Source: Strigops habroptila (lineage: Eukaryota; Chordata; Aves; Psittaciformes; Psittacidae). From it: DNA of 64,000 nt. Each line of letters begins with the position of its first letter. Within the stretch, counting starts at the first letter, position 1. Below the pieces are notes generated by a model that searched no databases, was not told the origin of the DNA, and worked only from the letters and a program-made list of their open reading frames with translations. A program made the translations under genes and the position numbers. This document shows, piece by piece, positions 23,270-35,200 of this stretch. The DNA lies in contig NC_044302.2 of NCBI RefSeq assembly GCF_004027225.2, positions 74,993,239-75,057,238 on the forward strand, written 5' to 3'.

Positions 23270-24399
23270 GTACTTCTTCTGAAATGCCTTAGTGTGTTTA
23301 GACACAGGCTTCTGGCTATTTCAAGTGCTAGGTATGGTTTCAAAGGAAAAAATCAGTAGTCCAGGATGTTACCCTTCTTCAGATTGTTGGGTTTTTTTCT
23401 TTGTTAAAAGTATTTCTTGGGTAAAGACTATGGAGACATACTTTTTCTGGAAAGCATGATTATCCAAATTAAATTCACTTATGAATCGCTTTCAATTTTC
23501 AGTCTACTAAATCTCTTGTTATTTTTGAAGATATTAATATATATGCCCCTGTTCGGGGGGGGGGGGGGGAGGGTTTATGCTTATCTCACTAACTTCAGAC
23601 TGTTGACCAGAAGGTTATTTAATCTACAGCCAGGGGCTTCCACTCAAACACAATCGCAACAGTTGAGTCAGTGCACTCAACTGTATTTGTACAGTTGTAC
23701 AAACAAATAATTTTGTACAATTTGTACAAACAAACAATTTGTACAAACAAACAATTTGTACAACACTGCAAGAATCATTTTGGTACCAGATATTCTCATT
23801 CCTACTACCCCGGTCACAACATGCTCCTTTCCCACTGTAGCCCAGCCCCCACCTTTTTCCTAGTTCTGGGACATATACACAACCAATGATATTACAGAGC
23901 AGTATGAAACTGCTTTAATCAGACACAAAGTAATTTCATATAGTTCATTTCTCTAAGGAAAAATATTATAGGAATTACTCAGAATTATATCCTTCCTAGA
24001 ACACAAGTCACTTTTAGTTCATTTATCAAAGTCTGTTCGAAAAATTGCTGACTGACCCATTGTTCTCAGCAGCATGTGTGACAGGCATAAGCAGCATGAA
24101 AACAAAGGTCACCTCCTGACACAAAAAGAACACAGCAAAGAGTTCAGTCCCAGTAAAACTTCATCTCACAGCATTTTCTCAAGAAGTCAGGAGGTGCTTT
24201 GCCCAGATAAGGCTGACAGACTGCAGCACTGATGTTACTTGTGTGCTTCGTGTTTACTAAATTCTTTTTTGCACTTGCTTCTCTTCCCATTTTCAGGTCA
24301 GAGAACCGTTCCGATGAGCCAGAAGAACCACTGGAAGACTATGCCTGTGATGACTTGTCACCTCCACGTTATGAGGAAATATATCCATTCTCTTCATAA
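22638..24399 (+). CDS. TMEM174: TMEM174, transmembrane protein 174 (two coding exons)
   Basis: Exons 22638-23269 and 24297-24399 join to 244 codons plus stop; human TMEM174 is 243 residues. A polar N-terminus is followed by two hydrophobic helices at about 39-59 and 73-93, then a cysteine-lysine stretch (C-K-T-C-K near 98-102) at the membrane edge. The tail has G-A-T-V-V-Q-Y-I-PPPY (133-144), a cysteine/serine/proline-rich middle, and a C-terminal PPRYEEIYP (233-241). The start has a strong context (GAAATGG). In mammals the protein is specific to kidney proximal tubule and associates with the phosphate transporter NPT2A, affecting its PTH- and FGF23-driven removal (established knowledge); the PPxY motifs fit a role in recruiting ubiquitin ligases (inference). 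The single intron is phase 2. Confidence 0.95.
23555..23569. repeat. Poly-G run (15 G)
   Basis: Fifteen G in a row, then A and three more G, inside the TMEM174 intron. It can form a G-quadruplex and is also a likely site of length errors in assembly. Confidence 0.9.
23686..23764. repeat. Tandem repeat around TTGTACAA
   Basis: About 79 bases with repeated self-complementary TTGTACAA or close variants separated by ACAAAC/ACAAATAA. The clearest unit is about 16 bases (TTGTACAAACAAACAA) in two to three copies. It lies in the TMEM174 intron. Confidence 0.8.
24297..24399 (+). CDS. TMEM174: TMEM174 last coding exon
   Basis: The acceptor is TTTTCAG ending 24296. The first G completes an arginine codon, then 33 codons lead to TAA at 24397-24399. 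It is acidic (D-E-P-E-E-P-L-E-D-Y) and ends in S-PPRYEEIYP-F-S-S. The exon is found from frame, splice site and family-like PPxY; it has no start codon of its own. No clear AATAAA follows within several hundred bases, so the poly(A) site is unknown. Confidence 0.93.
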
Positions 24400-26505
24400 A
24401 ATGACCACGGACAACAGACAACAATTCTAAGACACATCAGCTTTTTAATCCCCATGAATTTTTTCTGTAAACACCTGCATGATAAGCAAGTATGAGCAAA
24501 ATCTTGTTACTGATGCACAGTTCAGTATCACTGAAGATATTTAACCAATTCCTTTTTTTTCTCAGAATTCATTAGCCCTTTGCTGTGCAATTTAATAGCA
24601 GAGCTATTAATTATTTAATAGCAAAATTATTAATAGCAAAGCTATTAAGCTCAAGGATCTAAATCCATATTAGAGTTCCCCAACAAGAAGCCTGGTTTTC
24701 AGACTTGCTGGCCGGTGTGAACTTGAAATGCGCAAGATGTTTGTGGAAGGTCATGACTGCTCCTGGACATTCATCATCATTAGAAAACACTTGATTTATT
24801 CTTCGTACATTTTCCCTCTTGATTGCTTGGGAAACTTCAAAAGTGCTCAAACATTTGATCCATGAAATTGCCTATAAAGTCTTAATTCTGTCTGATTCCT
24901 TAGACTAGCTCACTCATTAATAAGCCCAGCCTACACATTAGACTTCCTCTCTTTGGTTTACCTGTACAACCCAGTCCTATAGGCATTTTTGGAGCACTTT
25001 GCTTCAACCAGAACAGAGAAAATATAAATAATGACCTCAGTTCCCTTCCCCACCTGGTGGGATGCAAAGGACTGACTCCCACCAGGAGTCCTAACAACTA
25101 CTAGGTTAATATCCCTAAAGGAAACAGGACCTTTCTGAAGCCTTGACAGAGGGGTATGGTCCTACCAGTTTTAAAGCCTTTGGAAATCACAGCTTCTCAC
25201 TGCTGCACTCTCACTCTATGGGAGTGGTGGTACCCCTCCTGAGGTCCCTTCTTGTTTGAATATGGGTCCTAGCACACAGCTCAGGCTGTAGGTTCCCCAG
25301 AGCATCCAGGCAACTGTGGGCTGCACTGAACTTTCTTACTCAACTTCAACTTTCAAGGTAACATGGTTCCGGGCATCGTACCCACAAATGGATTTACAGC
25401 CATATCGAGCAAAGGATGAGGTGCATAAGCTCTGAAATCTTGCAATCTAGGATAAAGGTCCCAAAAACCTTTGCTCAGGAGATGTCTGAACACCAGAGTA
25501 ACGAGACTGCCATGAGTCCTTTCATTTTTATTTTGTATTTGGACATATGCTTCAAGTTCTGCTTTTGAGCAGGCCTAGAAGTGCCCTGACACAGCTGTGT
25601 CAGTATCTCCCCATGCAGGATCCCATCAGTTTTGCCTATCTTGCTCTCTTGCTCTGCTTCCAGTATTTACACAAAGGTGAACTCATCCTCTCTCCACAGC
25701 AGGAAACTGGAAGGTCTCACATCCCCAGTTAGTTCCACATGGACACATCCCCACACTAAACACATAGTTCTGCTGACTCCAGCAAGGACTGCAGGAGCAC
25801 GGAGGTCAGGCTTGATGGATCCAATTGCAGGACCAGGGTCAAGATTTCTACCAATCACCCTCCCCCACAAGAAATCCATACTGAAATCGGTAGAGACATG
25901 TCTATTGATAGGAAGTTGAGCACAGTCTGTTCATTGCAGTAAAAAATTTGCACAGAGTTGCTTTAAGATTGAGGAGCTTCAAAAATCAAGAAGTTTCAAA
26001 ACACTAAATGCCATGACCCAGATGCAGCTGCAGAGTGCAAATTTCTCCTCAGATAAAATCCAAACCTGAAGTCCGCCGTATCTGTGAGGAAGTACAGGAA
26101 TATGAAAGTCAAGGTTTGCTTTGCTTTGGTCTTGTAGCACTTTTTCGCAAAACCATGATTTCACCAGAGGCACCTGCTTCTGCCACTGGTGCTTCTGTGC
26201 AAGTCCCTGCTATACACAGCGGAGCAGAAAGCCTGCCCAAGCCAGTGTAGCAGTGCTCAAATCCTTCAAAGAGTTATTTTTAAACTGAATCGGGATTTAG
26301 GAAAATGGGGTCTTAGGAAAAAAATAAACCTCTAAGTAGGGCTTGTTCCTTTCCAGAGTCCTAGTTGCGCACAGGGCAGGCCTTCAGCACAGAGGCCCTG
26401 CGGGATGCTCAGGGATGCAGTGCCCTGGATTCTCCGGTGACCCCAAGCCTCCGCTCCCACGCGCCGGGCCGCTTTCCCCTGCCCCGGCCGGTGATCGGGT
26501 GGTGG
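24400..26505. other. TMEM174 3' flank, no gene
   Basis: It holds the TMEM174 3' UTR of unknown length and an imperfect AT-rich repeat near 24593-24650 with recurring 'TTAATAGCAAA' and 'GCTATTAA' pieces. Only short open frames without known domains are present. Confidence 0.6.
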
Positions 26506-26694
26506 AAGGGCGATCAGGCATTGAAACAGGCTGCCCAGGGAAGGGGTGGAATCGCCGCCCCCAGAAGTGTTCAAAAACCGTGTACATGATGCCGTCAGTG
26601 GCATGGCAGTAGTGGGGCAGTGGTTGGACTCGATGATCTTAAAGGTCTTGTCCAACCTACTTAATTTTATGAACCTATGATTCTGCGACTCTAG
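26506..26694 (+). mobile_element. CR1 LINE 3' fragment
   Basis: Forward-strand CR1 end with 'CAGGCTGCCCAGGGAAGG' near 26528, 'GGTTGGACTCGATGATCTTA' at 26622-26641 and a decayed tail 'CTATGATTCTGCGACTCTA' ending 26693. It is 5'-truncated and abuts a CpG island. Confidence 0.93.
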
Positions 26695-26965
26695 GTTCAC
26701 GCCGAGAGCTGCCGGGGACGTTCTCCCGGACACCTCTCCCCGCCCAGGACCCTCCGCCCTGCCGGTGCGCCTTGCCGCCGCCAGGGGGCGCCAAAGTGCA
26801 CGGAGCGGCGGTGCCCGGGGCGGTGGCACCGGCACCGGGGCGGCGAGGACGGGGTTGCCGAGTGCAGCCGCGGAGCGCACTACTGTCACGCCAGCGGCTG
26901 CCTCCGCTTCGCGGCGCGGGGGCTCGGAGGCGCCGCGAGCCCGCCCTTCAGCTCACCGCGTCCAA
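26695..26965. promoter_or_regulatory. Small CpG island downstream of TMEM174
   Basis: About 270 bases of very CpG-dense sequence starting right where the CR1 tail ends. It contains a strong CTCF-like site. No protein-coding exon is recognised on either side, so it may be an orphan promoter of a non-coding RNA or a boundary element. Confidence 0.65.
26774..26794 (+). promoter_or_regulatory. CTCF-like binding site
   Basis: The sequence GCCGCCAGGGGGCGCCA at 26777-26793 matches the known CTCF core CCASYAGRKGGCRS closely: CC-G-CC-AGGGGGCGC, with one deviation at the third core base. The orientation is forward. It lies between the TMEM171/TMEM174 pair and the gene-poor right part, so a domain boundary is plausible. 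Motif seen; binding inferred. Confidence 0.65.
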
Positions 26966-28557
26966 GCTGAAATTGGACGGGTTTAAAATGTTCGTGTGTC
27001 CACACTAGCTCGGGCCGGGGCAAGGATGCAGAGCCGGTACGTTCTAACCTGCTGCCTTGTTGTATGCCAGCTGGCTTTTGAGCCGCGACGGGTGAAGGTT
27101 TTCTCCCTTACTACAAGAGCTAAAGATGCCATTAAAAAGTACTCTGAGCTCCCACACCACTGAGAGTTGGCTTGTGTGAGGGTAAATAATACCTGTGGTG
27201 AAAAACCCAGCAAAATCACTGAAAAACTAAGTACCCCCACTTTCACAAGGGGTTGTGGAAATCCAAAAGGACTTCAGTGTAGGGAGGGATGTTGCACAAT
27301 GCACTCGTATGCACCCTTCTCCTCTTCATCCCTGTGACTGATGAGACAGACTTCTCTCTGCATGAAGGAGCAGGGAGAAGTCCAAGGGTCGTTTGCAAAG
27401 AACTAGGGCATGCTGTTTGTATACAGCACATAGGTAATCTGCCTGCTCCAAGTATCATTATTGGCACCACTTTAGCTGTCAGAGTGAATAGACATCAGGA
27501 GGACATGCTGAACATCGCTATATTGCCACCCCATCCCCAAGAGTGAACCAGTGTGTCTGGCAGAGAAACATACAGCACAGCCAAGTGGGATCTCATGGGC
27601 TGCGCCCACGTTAGCTGAGTAATGCTGTGCAGCAGGAGTGGGGCTGCAAAGTGAAATAACAGGCATGGAGAGCCCGGTATCCACGTTCACCGTGTGTTTC
27701 AGAGGTTTATATCAGGCTTTGTCCTGTGGATTGAATGCCAGTCAGCAGCTGAAATACACAAGTTGCTCTTCTAGGGTGCGTTTTCTGGTCCAGATGCATC
27801 CAATACACATGATTCAGCTCACACCTGTGATATGGTACAAAGCCTCATAGGGCAAGTGGAGACTTTAGGGAGAGTCTCTTCAAAAGCGTGTGATTTAGAA
27901 ACACTCATTGCCCTACAGGCAGAGGGTGACTTGCAGCAGCTGTACGAATTGCATGTGGTGTGCGTGTCCACAAGGAGCAGACCCTTGTGGACCTATATAT
28001 ATGAGAGGCTTGCCTCAGCTTACTGACACCAGTGAGCTCATGGGAGACCCTCTACCAGTACTGATAGAGGTTACTTTGAGAGGTCTCAGGGCACAGTATT
28101 AACACCTCCAAAGTTACATGGAGTCTAATTCTGAGATGTAGCAGGCCTGTGTCTTCCTGAGCAACATTTGCAAAGTGATTGAGAAGTTTTTCTGTGGGAA
28201 ACAAGCAGAAATGTCTCTCTAGCTCATGTGATCATTCAGCAAATGTCCTCCTGAACCTCACCCATAGTGATAATAGCACAGGGTTATACATGTGCCATGT
28301 GTGGCAACTCTAATGAGCAATTGAATGCAGCTACACATGCTATTTAGCAAACACCATGGGACATGCTGCAGCTGAATAGCTGCTGTACATCTTTTATAAA
28401 TCCTAGGATGAGGTTATTGCTCTCCTATTCGGGTTATATTGTGTCAGATTTTTTTGAAAGGTAGTGGATGCTTTTTGTTTATTTTTGCATCAGTCTATAT
28501 GGAAGACACAGTGCCTGCTACTTAGGGAACAGGGAATGCTATTAAACAGCCCTGGCT
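26966..28557. other. Intergenic, no gene seen
   Basis: Short open frames only. A GTACGT splice-donor-like site at about 27040 follows the CpG island but no partner exon could be identified. Confidence 0.55.
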
Positions 28558-28733
28558 AGATAGAATCAGAATCAACTAGGTTGAAAAAGACCTTTAAGAT
28601 CATCAAGTCCACCACTAAACAATGTCACTAAGGGCTTCATCTACACCGTTTTGGACACTTCCAGGGACAGTGACTCCACCACTTCCCTGGGCAGCCTGTT
28701 CCAATGCTTGACTACACTTTCAGAGAAGAAACA
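28558..28733 (-). mobile_element. CR1 LINE 3' fragment, reverse
   Basis: It starts with the complement of the CR1 tail (TAGAATCAGAATCA), then 'AAAAAGACCTTTAAGATCATC' and, near 28680, 'CTTCCCTGGGCAGCCTGTTCC', all complements of CR1 3' sequence. It is truncated. Confidence 0.92.
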
Positions 28734-31700
28734 TGCAGGCAACACAAGGGTTAACAAGTAGCACAGTGACAGGAGGTTTTGCCACTCTTTCACCCCATGG
28801 GGATTACAAGTGCTTACAAGGCACAGTTGCTGGGGTGCCTGCAGCAGTGATACACACCACTGGACCTGCCTCTCCCTGGATGCCTTTACATTGTAATGTG
28901 TTCCTATCCCTCTTTCCTGCCCACACTGACAGCTGCAGAAAAGAGAGATGGCCTTATTTTCACATTTCACATTGTGACAGCTTCCACTTTACTTACCGTT
29001 CAGTGGATCAAGAGCTTAGCTTTACGGTAAAGCTGCAGGCTTTGTCAGCCTGAAAAACATACCTAAAGAAATACTGAACAATAGTGCAGTCTGAGTAGGT
29101 GACTGCCAAAAAAGAAATAGCTTTAAACTTCTAACCATGAACCCGGCGGTAACTTCCATGCTAACAGACACCACTTGGGGTGCCCTTCTTGTTTCTCTGC
29201 TGCTCTGCAACCCACACACATCCAGCCACAGGCCACGCCAGCATTCGGGCCATCATTGGCTTGTCACAGCCTCCTGTCACCACACAGCATGGTGGTCGGC
29301 TCACACAGCACGGCCTCGCTCAGAGGCCTGGCAAAACTGGCAGCTTGAAAGGCTGTAGTTTGCACCTCCTGGCTGGTTTTGTTTGTCGTCATTTGTTTTT
29401 CACCAGTTAACACGGCACCTTCCGCATTTATGTAGAGCAGGACAACAGTCACCATGCACCATTGTAACTAACTGATTTACTACCTTTTTCAGTAAAACAC
29501 ATTCTTTAGATAAACGGCCTATCTCTGCTTATGCCACCTTAAGGGAGGAAAGAAAGTAAAATAAGAAGACTTCAGCAGAAATTAATCTCTTCAGAAATGT
29601 AAAAGTGCAGTAGGATTTTTGCCACAAAACAACAGTTCCCTGCAAAATCTTCCAGGGAAAGGAAGAAGAAGAAAAAAGAAAGAAACAAAAAGGAAAGAAA
29701 ATTGTAGATAATTAAGTCACATAGCTTCAAATTTGTACATGTGTAATCCATTAACATTGTGGTTTTACTAATCGTGATAAAACATTAAAGGAAAATAAAT
29801 ATTATTTTTAACATATTTGCTCAAATAAATCTTATATATTCCATTTCCCCACATTTTGCCCTCAAAATTAGAGGTACTTGAGTTTTTTGCGGTGTGCCAA
29901 CACTCTGCATTATTATAGAGTTTTCTACATCTTTTTGGTCTTCTGCAGATATGCAGAAGCTTGTTCCTCCTGTCCTCCAAGCTGGTTGGACAGGGGTTGA
30001 TCAGGATACACACGGACAGCACCGTCCTAACACAGGAGCACAGAGCACCTTTGTATCAGGTTTCGGTTTTGACTAGTTGCCTTTTTCACAAACAGAATGA
30101 GCACAATTGTGTCTGTAAAAGCCGTGCAAATCTGCACATGCTTCATCTTTACAAATCAATCACATCAGATACGGGCTTTATTTTTCTATTTTAAGACCCT
30201 CAAATGAGGTCTGTATTTGTATGTAACAAATCTTGAGAGGCACAAAATGCTTGATAGGATGAATAAAGGCTGTAGTATGACATGTCTAATGCTTCTTGTG
30301 TGCTTGTGAGGGTTTTTTTTCAGTCTGTTAAAACCTGAATGTGCTGGGAAAGAACAGGGAAGACAATAGAGTAGTGGCTGTACAACTTACAGCTGCAAAT
30401 CCTTCCCTTAACTTTAGTGACGCCAAATTTCATCCAGCTTCAAGAAAGCCACAGGGCAAAGACATGGACACCCAGAAAAGTGTAAAGTTAATGGGGAATT
30501 GTGGGAATGCCAGTGGATAATTGGTTCTGTTCTAATGTTTCTATATAGAGAAGGAAAAGCAGGGGAAAAAAAGAGCAAGCGTAATAAATCAGCGGTGGAG
30601 AGGGAAAAGAATGGGGACCTCTTTACCCCATCAAATGACACAAGTAAACATTTTCCTAAACATTGTTTCATTTAAGAATAATTTCTTAACTCTTCCAAGT
30701 AAATACATTTGAACTTTCCTCCTAGAACTGCATTTCTGAATAAAATCCATTATATTTTAAAAAACTGCAAGATACATGTGCAAAGCATAAGAATATACAA
30801 ACATAGATACGCATGAGCCTCAGCATGCATATTCGAAGAGTAGAATGATTTGCTAAAAATCACCTGCTGTAGGGCTGTGTCAGTGTAAACTGGACTAAAG
30901 CAACAGTTGATGGGAGACTGCAGGACTGGCAGCGTCAAAGTGGAAAAGATTTGCGTGGCTTCTCATGTGGTAGGCAACTGCACAAGCCCTTTCTTATACT
31001 GTTCAAGCTCACTGTCAAAATTAGTTAGGATTTGGCCTTGCTTTTGCTATAGGTTGGGAAAAAGTCAAGGGAGAGTAATACCCAACATGGCAGAAAAGAG
31101 AGAGCCAGGTAATGGCAGATGTGGGGGGATTAACTCCTTTTACACATAATGCTACCTGTTTTAAGTGCCTTTACCTTCTCAGGCCACAGTCTGTGTTGCA
31201 CTTAATATTGATGGTTAATCAAAACCAAGCAACAAATGTGTTAATCTTTAATGTTTACTTAGCCATACAGACCTGGAGGTGGTGACCCACAGGGTAGCAC
31301 TACTAAGATGTTTTAGTTTTATGTTACATGTTCAAGTATTTTATGTTACCTTCCTGTTATTTTCACAAAAAACAAGCTCTCCTCCATCTGTTTAGTAGGG
31401 GAAAAAATATCAAAATGAGCTGCAAAACTGTGCCCCTGTTTCCAAATAATGAAACCTGAACATGTATAAACATGCCTTCATAATCAAAGCTGGGTTTGTG
31501 ATCTAACTGCATAATAATTCACTTGTAATATCATTAGCTCAGAATGAGTATCAGCCTGAGCATTGTTGGTGCAGGTGTAACTTAATGAATTCAGGCTCAT
31601 TTTATCTGGCACTTAGTTGCTCATATTGGTGTTGGGAGCATAAGGTTCTTCAATTTTTCATAACGAGCAGCACCATTAAACTGCCACAGACCAATATAAA

Positions 31701-32109
31701 TCAGGGATTTTTCTTAGACCCCATAAAACAACTAACAAAAATGTTATGGTTGCCAGATTCACCACGTGCTTTTATACATCCAGCAAACAGAACTGACTGT
31801 AATTCTTTTACATTTGGCTACTATTTTTTGCAAGTGTTTCAAAAGTGTATGAAAAGCAATGTGGAAATGTAAGAGAAATAGCCTAGTCTGAAGAACTCAC
31901 TGTCAAAGACGCAGAGATGATAACAGGATCCTGAACACAGAACAGGACCTCTGCTTGTATGCTTCTCTGCTGCAGTGAGACGCATATTTTAGCCAAGTTA
32001 CATGCACAGTATGAGCAATGAGGACAGAAAACCATGTGTGGTTGAAGAGTTATGTCACATACCCACTTAGAGCACCTTGGAGTGCAAGAGTGTATGTAGT
32101 TGATATGCA
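28734..32109. other. Intergenic, no gene seen
   Basis: AT-rich DNA with an A/G-rich simple stretch at about 29654-29700. No recognisable exon, RNA gene or transposon. Confidence 0.55.
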
Positions 32110-32203
32110 CATAGAATCATAGAATCATAGAATGGTTAGGGTTGGAAAGGACCTTAAGATCGTCTAGTTCCAATCCCCCTGCCATGCACAGGGACACCTC
32201 ACA
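32110..32203 (-). mobile_element. CR1 LINE 3' fragment, reverse
   Basis: Direct copies of ATAGAATCAT (complement of the CR1 tail repeat ATGATTCTAT) at 32110-32132 are followed by 'GGTTGGAAAGGACCTTAAGAT', then CCATGCACAGGGACACCT. It is short and well preserved, so one of the younger CR1 fragments here. Confidence 0.95.
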
Positions 32204-35200
32204 CATGTGAGCATGCTTAAAATATATCTTGCTTTAATCTGTATTAAATTGCTGAAGACTGAAAAATAAGAATGGAAATATTAGGAAAAGAACTATCCAT
32301 TGGTATTTTTCAGCACTTGATGCAATTGTTCATTGTTTATCAGAGCATAAATTATTTTAAGTGTTCCATTTAATAACTTTATAAAAATAATAAAAATACA
32401 ATTTTTATTATACATTGTATAATAAAAATATGTCAGAATTTTTATCTTGCACATAAATTTGCCATGTTCCTTTTACTAAAAAACTATCTAATCCCAATTT
32501 AATGCCCCTCAACAGTAGAATTGAGCAGTTCTCTTGCCTGTCACCAGTGTGACTAACTTTGCCCTGCCAGAAGCGGAACTAAGAGAAATCCATCTGCTTC
32601 AGAAGTGGAAAATTACACACTGCCTTGCATGTTTCATATGTGAATATGTTTTTCAGCCTCCTGTGAAAACTTCTAAAATGCTCATTATCTGCAATAGTGG
32701 AATAAATTCAGCCATGTTTCCCAGGCACAACCATTTAAAATAATGTCACTTGCCCCCAGGTGTGCCAGATTAGCCCAATACATCTGAAAAATAGTTATCT
32801 TCATATCAGGTATTTGCTACCATTTACCAACCAGCTATTGAAACGAAAGAATATGATGAACTCTTCAAACCAGTTTTAATCAACCAGGTGCCAGATAATG
32901 CCCAAAACAGAAATCTTTACTGCTTTTCTAAACAGTTTGTAATTAACGTATGAATAAATGGCATATTTGAATTTTCACCAACACAGCTGTTTTCCCCAGG
33001 AAATCACAGTTAAAAGCTGAAGTGAATGTTCCTTTAGAAAGTGCACTTTGTTTATAGAAATAGCAGTTAATGTCTGGCAATGCTTCAAACTCAGAATTAC
33101 ATTCCATTGGCAGTTTTAACTTTATCATCTTAAATAGATTCAGTTTGGTTGTACAAATACAAGCAAAGTAGGACAGTCCTCAAAGAGCTGCCTTTAAGCA
33201 GGCTTTATTCTATCCCATGAAGCTTTGTAATTCCTTCTGTTATTATTAATAGCTGTTAAGTGCTGACAGCGTGCTTGGCACTGAATGAAACGCAGGAGTG
33301 GACATGGTTCTTGTTAAGGGTGGCCCTTGGGAGGCCATTTACTGTGGGTAACAACAACAACAACTTTATTGGAGTAGTAACCCACTAACACAGCTGTAGC
33401 TTGGGTATCAGGAGATGTCGCTGTTTAGACAAAATAGTGATTCACACATGCATGCAGATATAACTCTTTTATGCATTAATTTTGTCACTGCTAACAAGGC
33501 TCTCAGCTGAGCAGATAAGACTTTCTAAGTTAGCCAAAGAAAAGCTGTAGCCCAGAATGCCATTTTTGCAGGGTTTTCTCCCTCAGCAGTGGGAGTACAG
33601 AGCACTGGGACAGACCAAGCACTTATGAACATCACAGGTGCTGGACGGAGTGGAAAGGAAGCAGAATCTCCTGCTAGAGGTTATGGCAGGTTTAGCCACA
33701 GAATTAAAGTAAAAAGCCGAAAAGGACATGCAAGAATTTCAAGCAGAGGAGCCTTGAAGCTGTCTTACACAGTTGGCTTCCTTTTGAACCAGGAGCTATG
33801 GAAGTGTTGAAAAACAGATTTAAAGGACTGAGGGGATGATGGTGTGGGAGGCAGTTGCAGATCCTGAACCCAAGACACCTGGAGGGAGCTGAGCTAGTGC
33901 TCCAGAGTGGAAGATGGGGTCTCTGCTCTTCTGCTGCAGGGAAAGCTAGCACTGGACAGCATCTGTCTTCAGCCATTGGTAGCACATAGAGATGAGGCAT
34001 AATACCTGACCTTCAAGGTCCTATCAGATGTCAGTTTTAACCTAGCCAAGATGAGCTCAACTGCATCATCACCTGTGGAGGGTAGAAGAGAGAGAGGAGA
34101 GGCAGGGGCACCAAGCTCTGCCAACAAGTTCATGCTGTAACACATATGTGATTCAGGAGCTTTGCGGGAGACATTCACCGCCTAGCTCCTCGTCAGGTGG
34201 CTGTGCAGTACCCAAAGCAAAGGTAAAGGTGACTGGCTCCTCTGTTCAGTGAGTCTGGTGCTCACATCCACTGGTGTGTCTGACCTGGCACATAAATGCC
34301 ACAAGGGCAAGGGTGGCCATTCTCTGCTGTCTTCTCCTTTGGGTCTGCCCTAATACTTCATCCCTGTGTCCAAGTACAGCTCTCAATACTGTAGTCATGT
34401 TTGCTTCTGCTTCTCCAGGGCCCTGCTCTGCTAGTCCAGCCACAGCCACAATCAACCTCTTAAGCAAGTCTTGCTGGGGGCTTCTGACTTGTAAGCATGA
34501 GGGCTAAAGCTCCACAGAACTAGTCACTGCATCATGTGGGCAGCAAGTTACCCCTGGGCATACAGATGCTGGTCAGTGATAATGGCAGGAGAAAGTACAT
34601 CCAAACAGGTCAAATAGTTCCCTTAAAACTGTTTATTTTAGTTTCATTGTAATTGCCTGGCTGGCTTGTTTCCTGCTGCACAAAACCTTCCTCCCCCCTT
34701 GAACGTCACCTACTCTCAAACAAATTCTAACAAGCCTCCTCCTCTCTTTGCTGTCTGCCTTCTAACAGTAATTTCAGATGCATCTGCTTTTTGAGTACCT
34801 TAGCCTAAAAGCAACCAGATTGTCAGAAAATGCTTAATAACACTCTGCAAACCGCATTGTTTTAAGATGTAACAGCTGTGTGCTCCAAAAATTATTAATT
34901 TAGAAGTCATTAGTCACTTGTGGCCATTCAGGCTATAGAGTATATGCATAAATGGATTTTTTAACTTCCTAGGGAATAGCCTTATTTCCTATGCTCTTAT
35001 GTGCAGTGTTCTCAATGCTGTTAATCTCTGCTTTTCTGTAAACCCATTGATTCTGCCTGGTGTATTGAGTTTGCAAAGGCTGTTTCTCTGCACAGTAACC
35101 CTAGAAGAGTTACACCCATTTGATCATGATGTATTTTTAAAGGGGGCGTTAGAGAGGGTGGCACTGAGGGGGAGATCTGCAGGAACTGCGTATTAAATGT

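Larger units (their letters stand above)
23270..24296 (+). other. TMEM174 intron, phase 2
   Basis: A 1.03 kb intron starting GTACTT and ending in CTTCTCTTCCCATTTTCAG, a strong acceptor. It contains a run of 15 G and a small TTGTACAA-based tandem repeat. Confidence 0.9.

Noticed and set aside
24239-24430. 63-codon frame over the last TMEM174 exon
   Set aside because: It is in a different frame from the spliced TMEM174 coding sequence and is a shadow.
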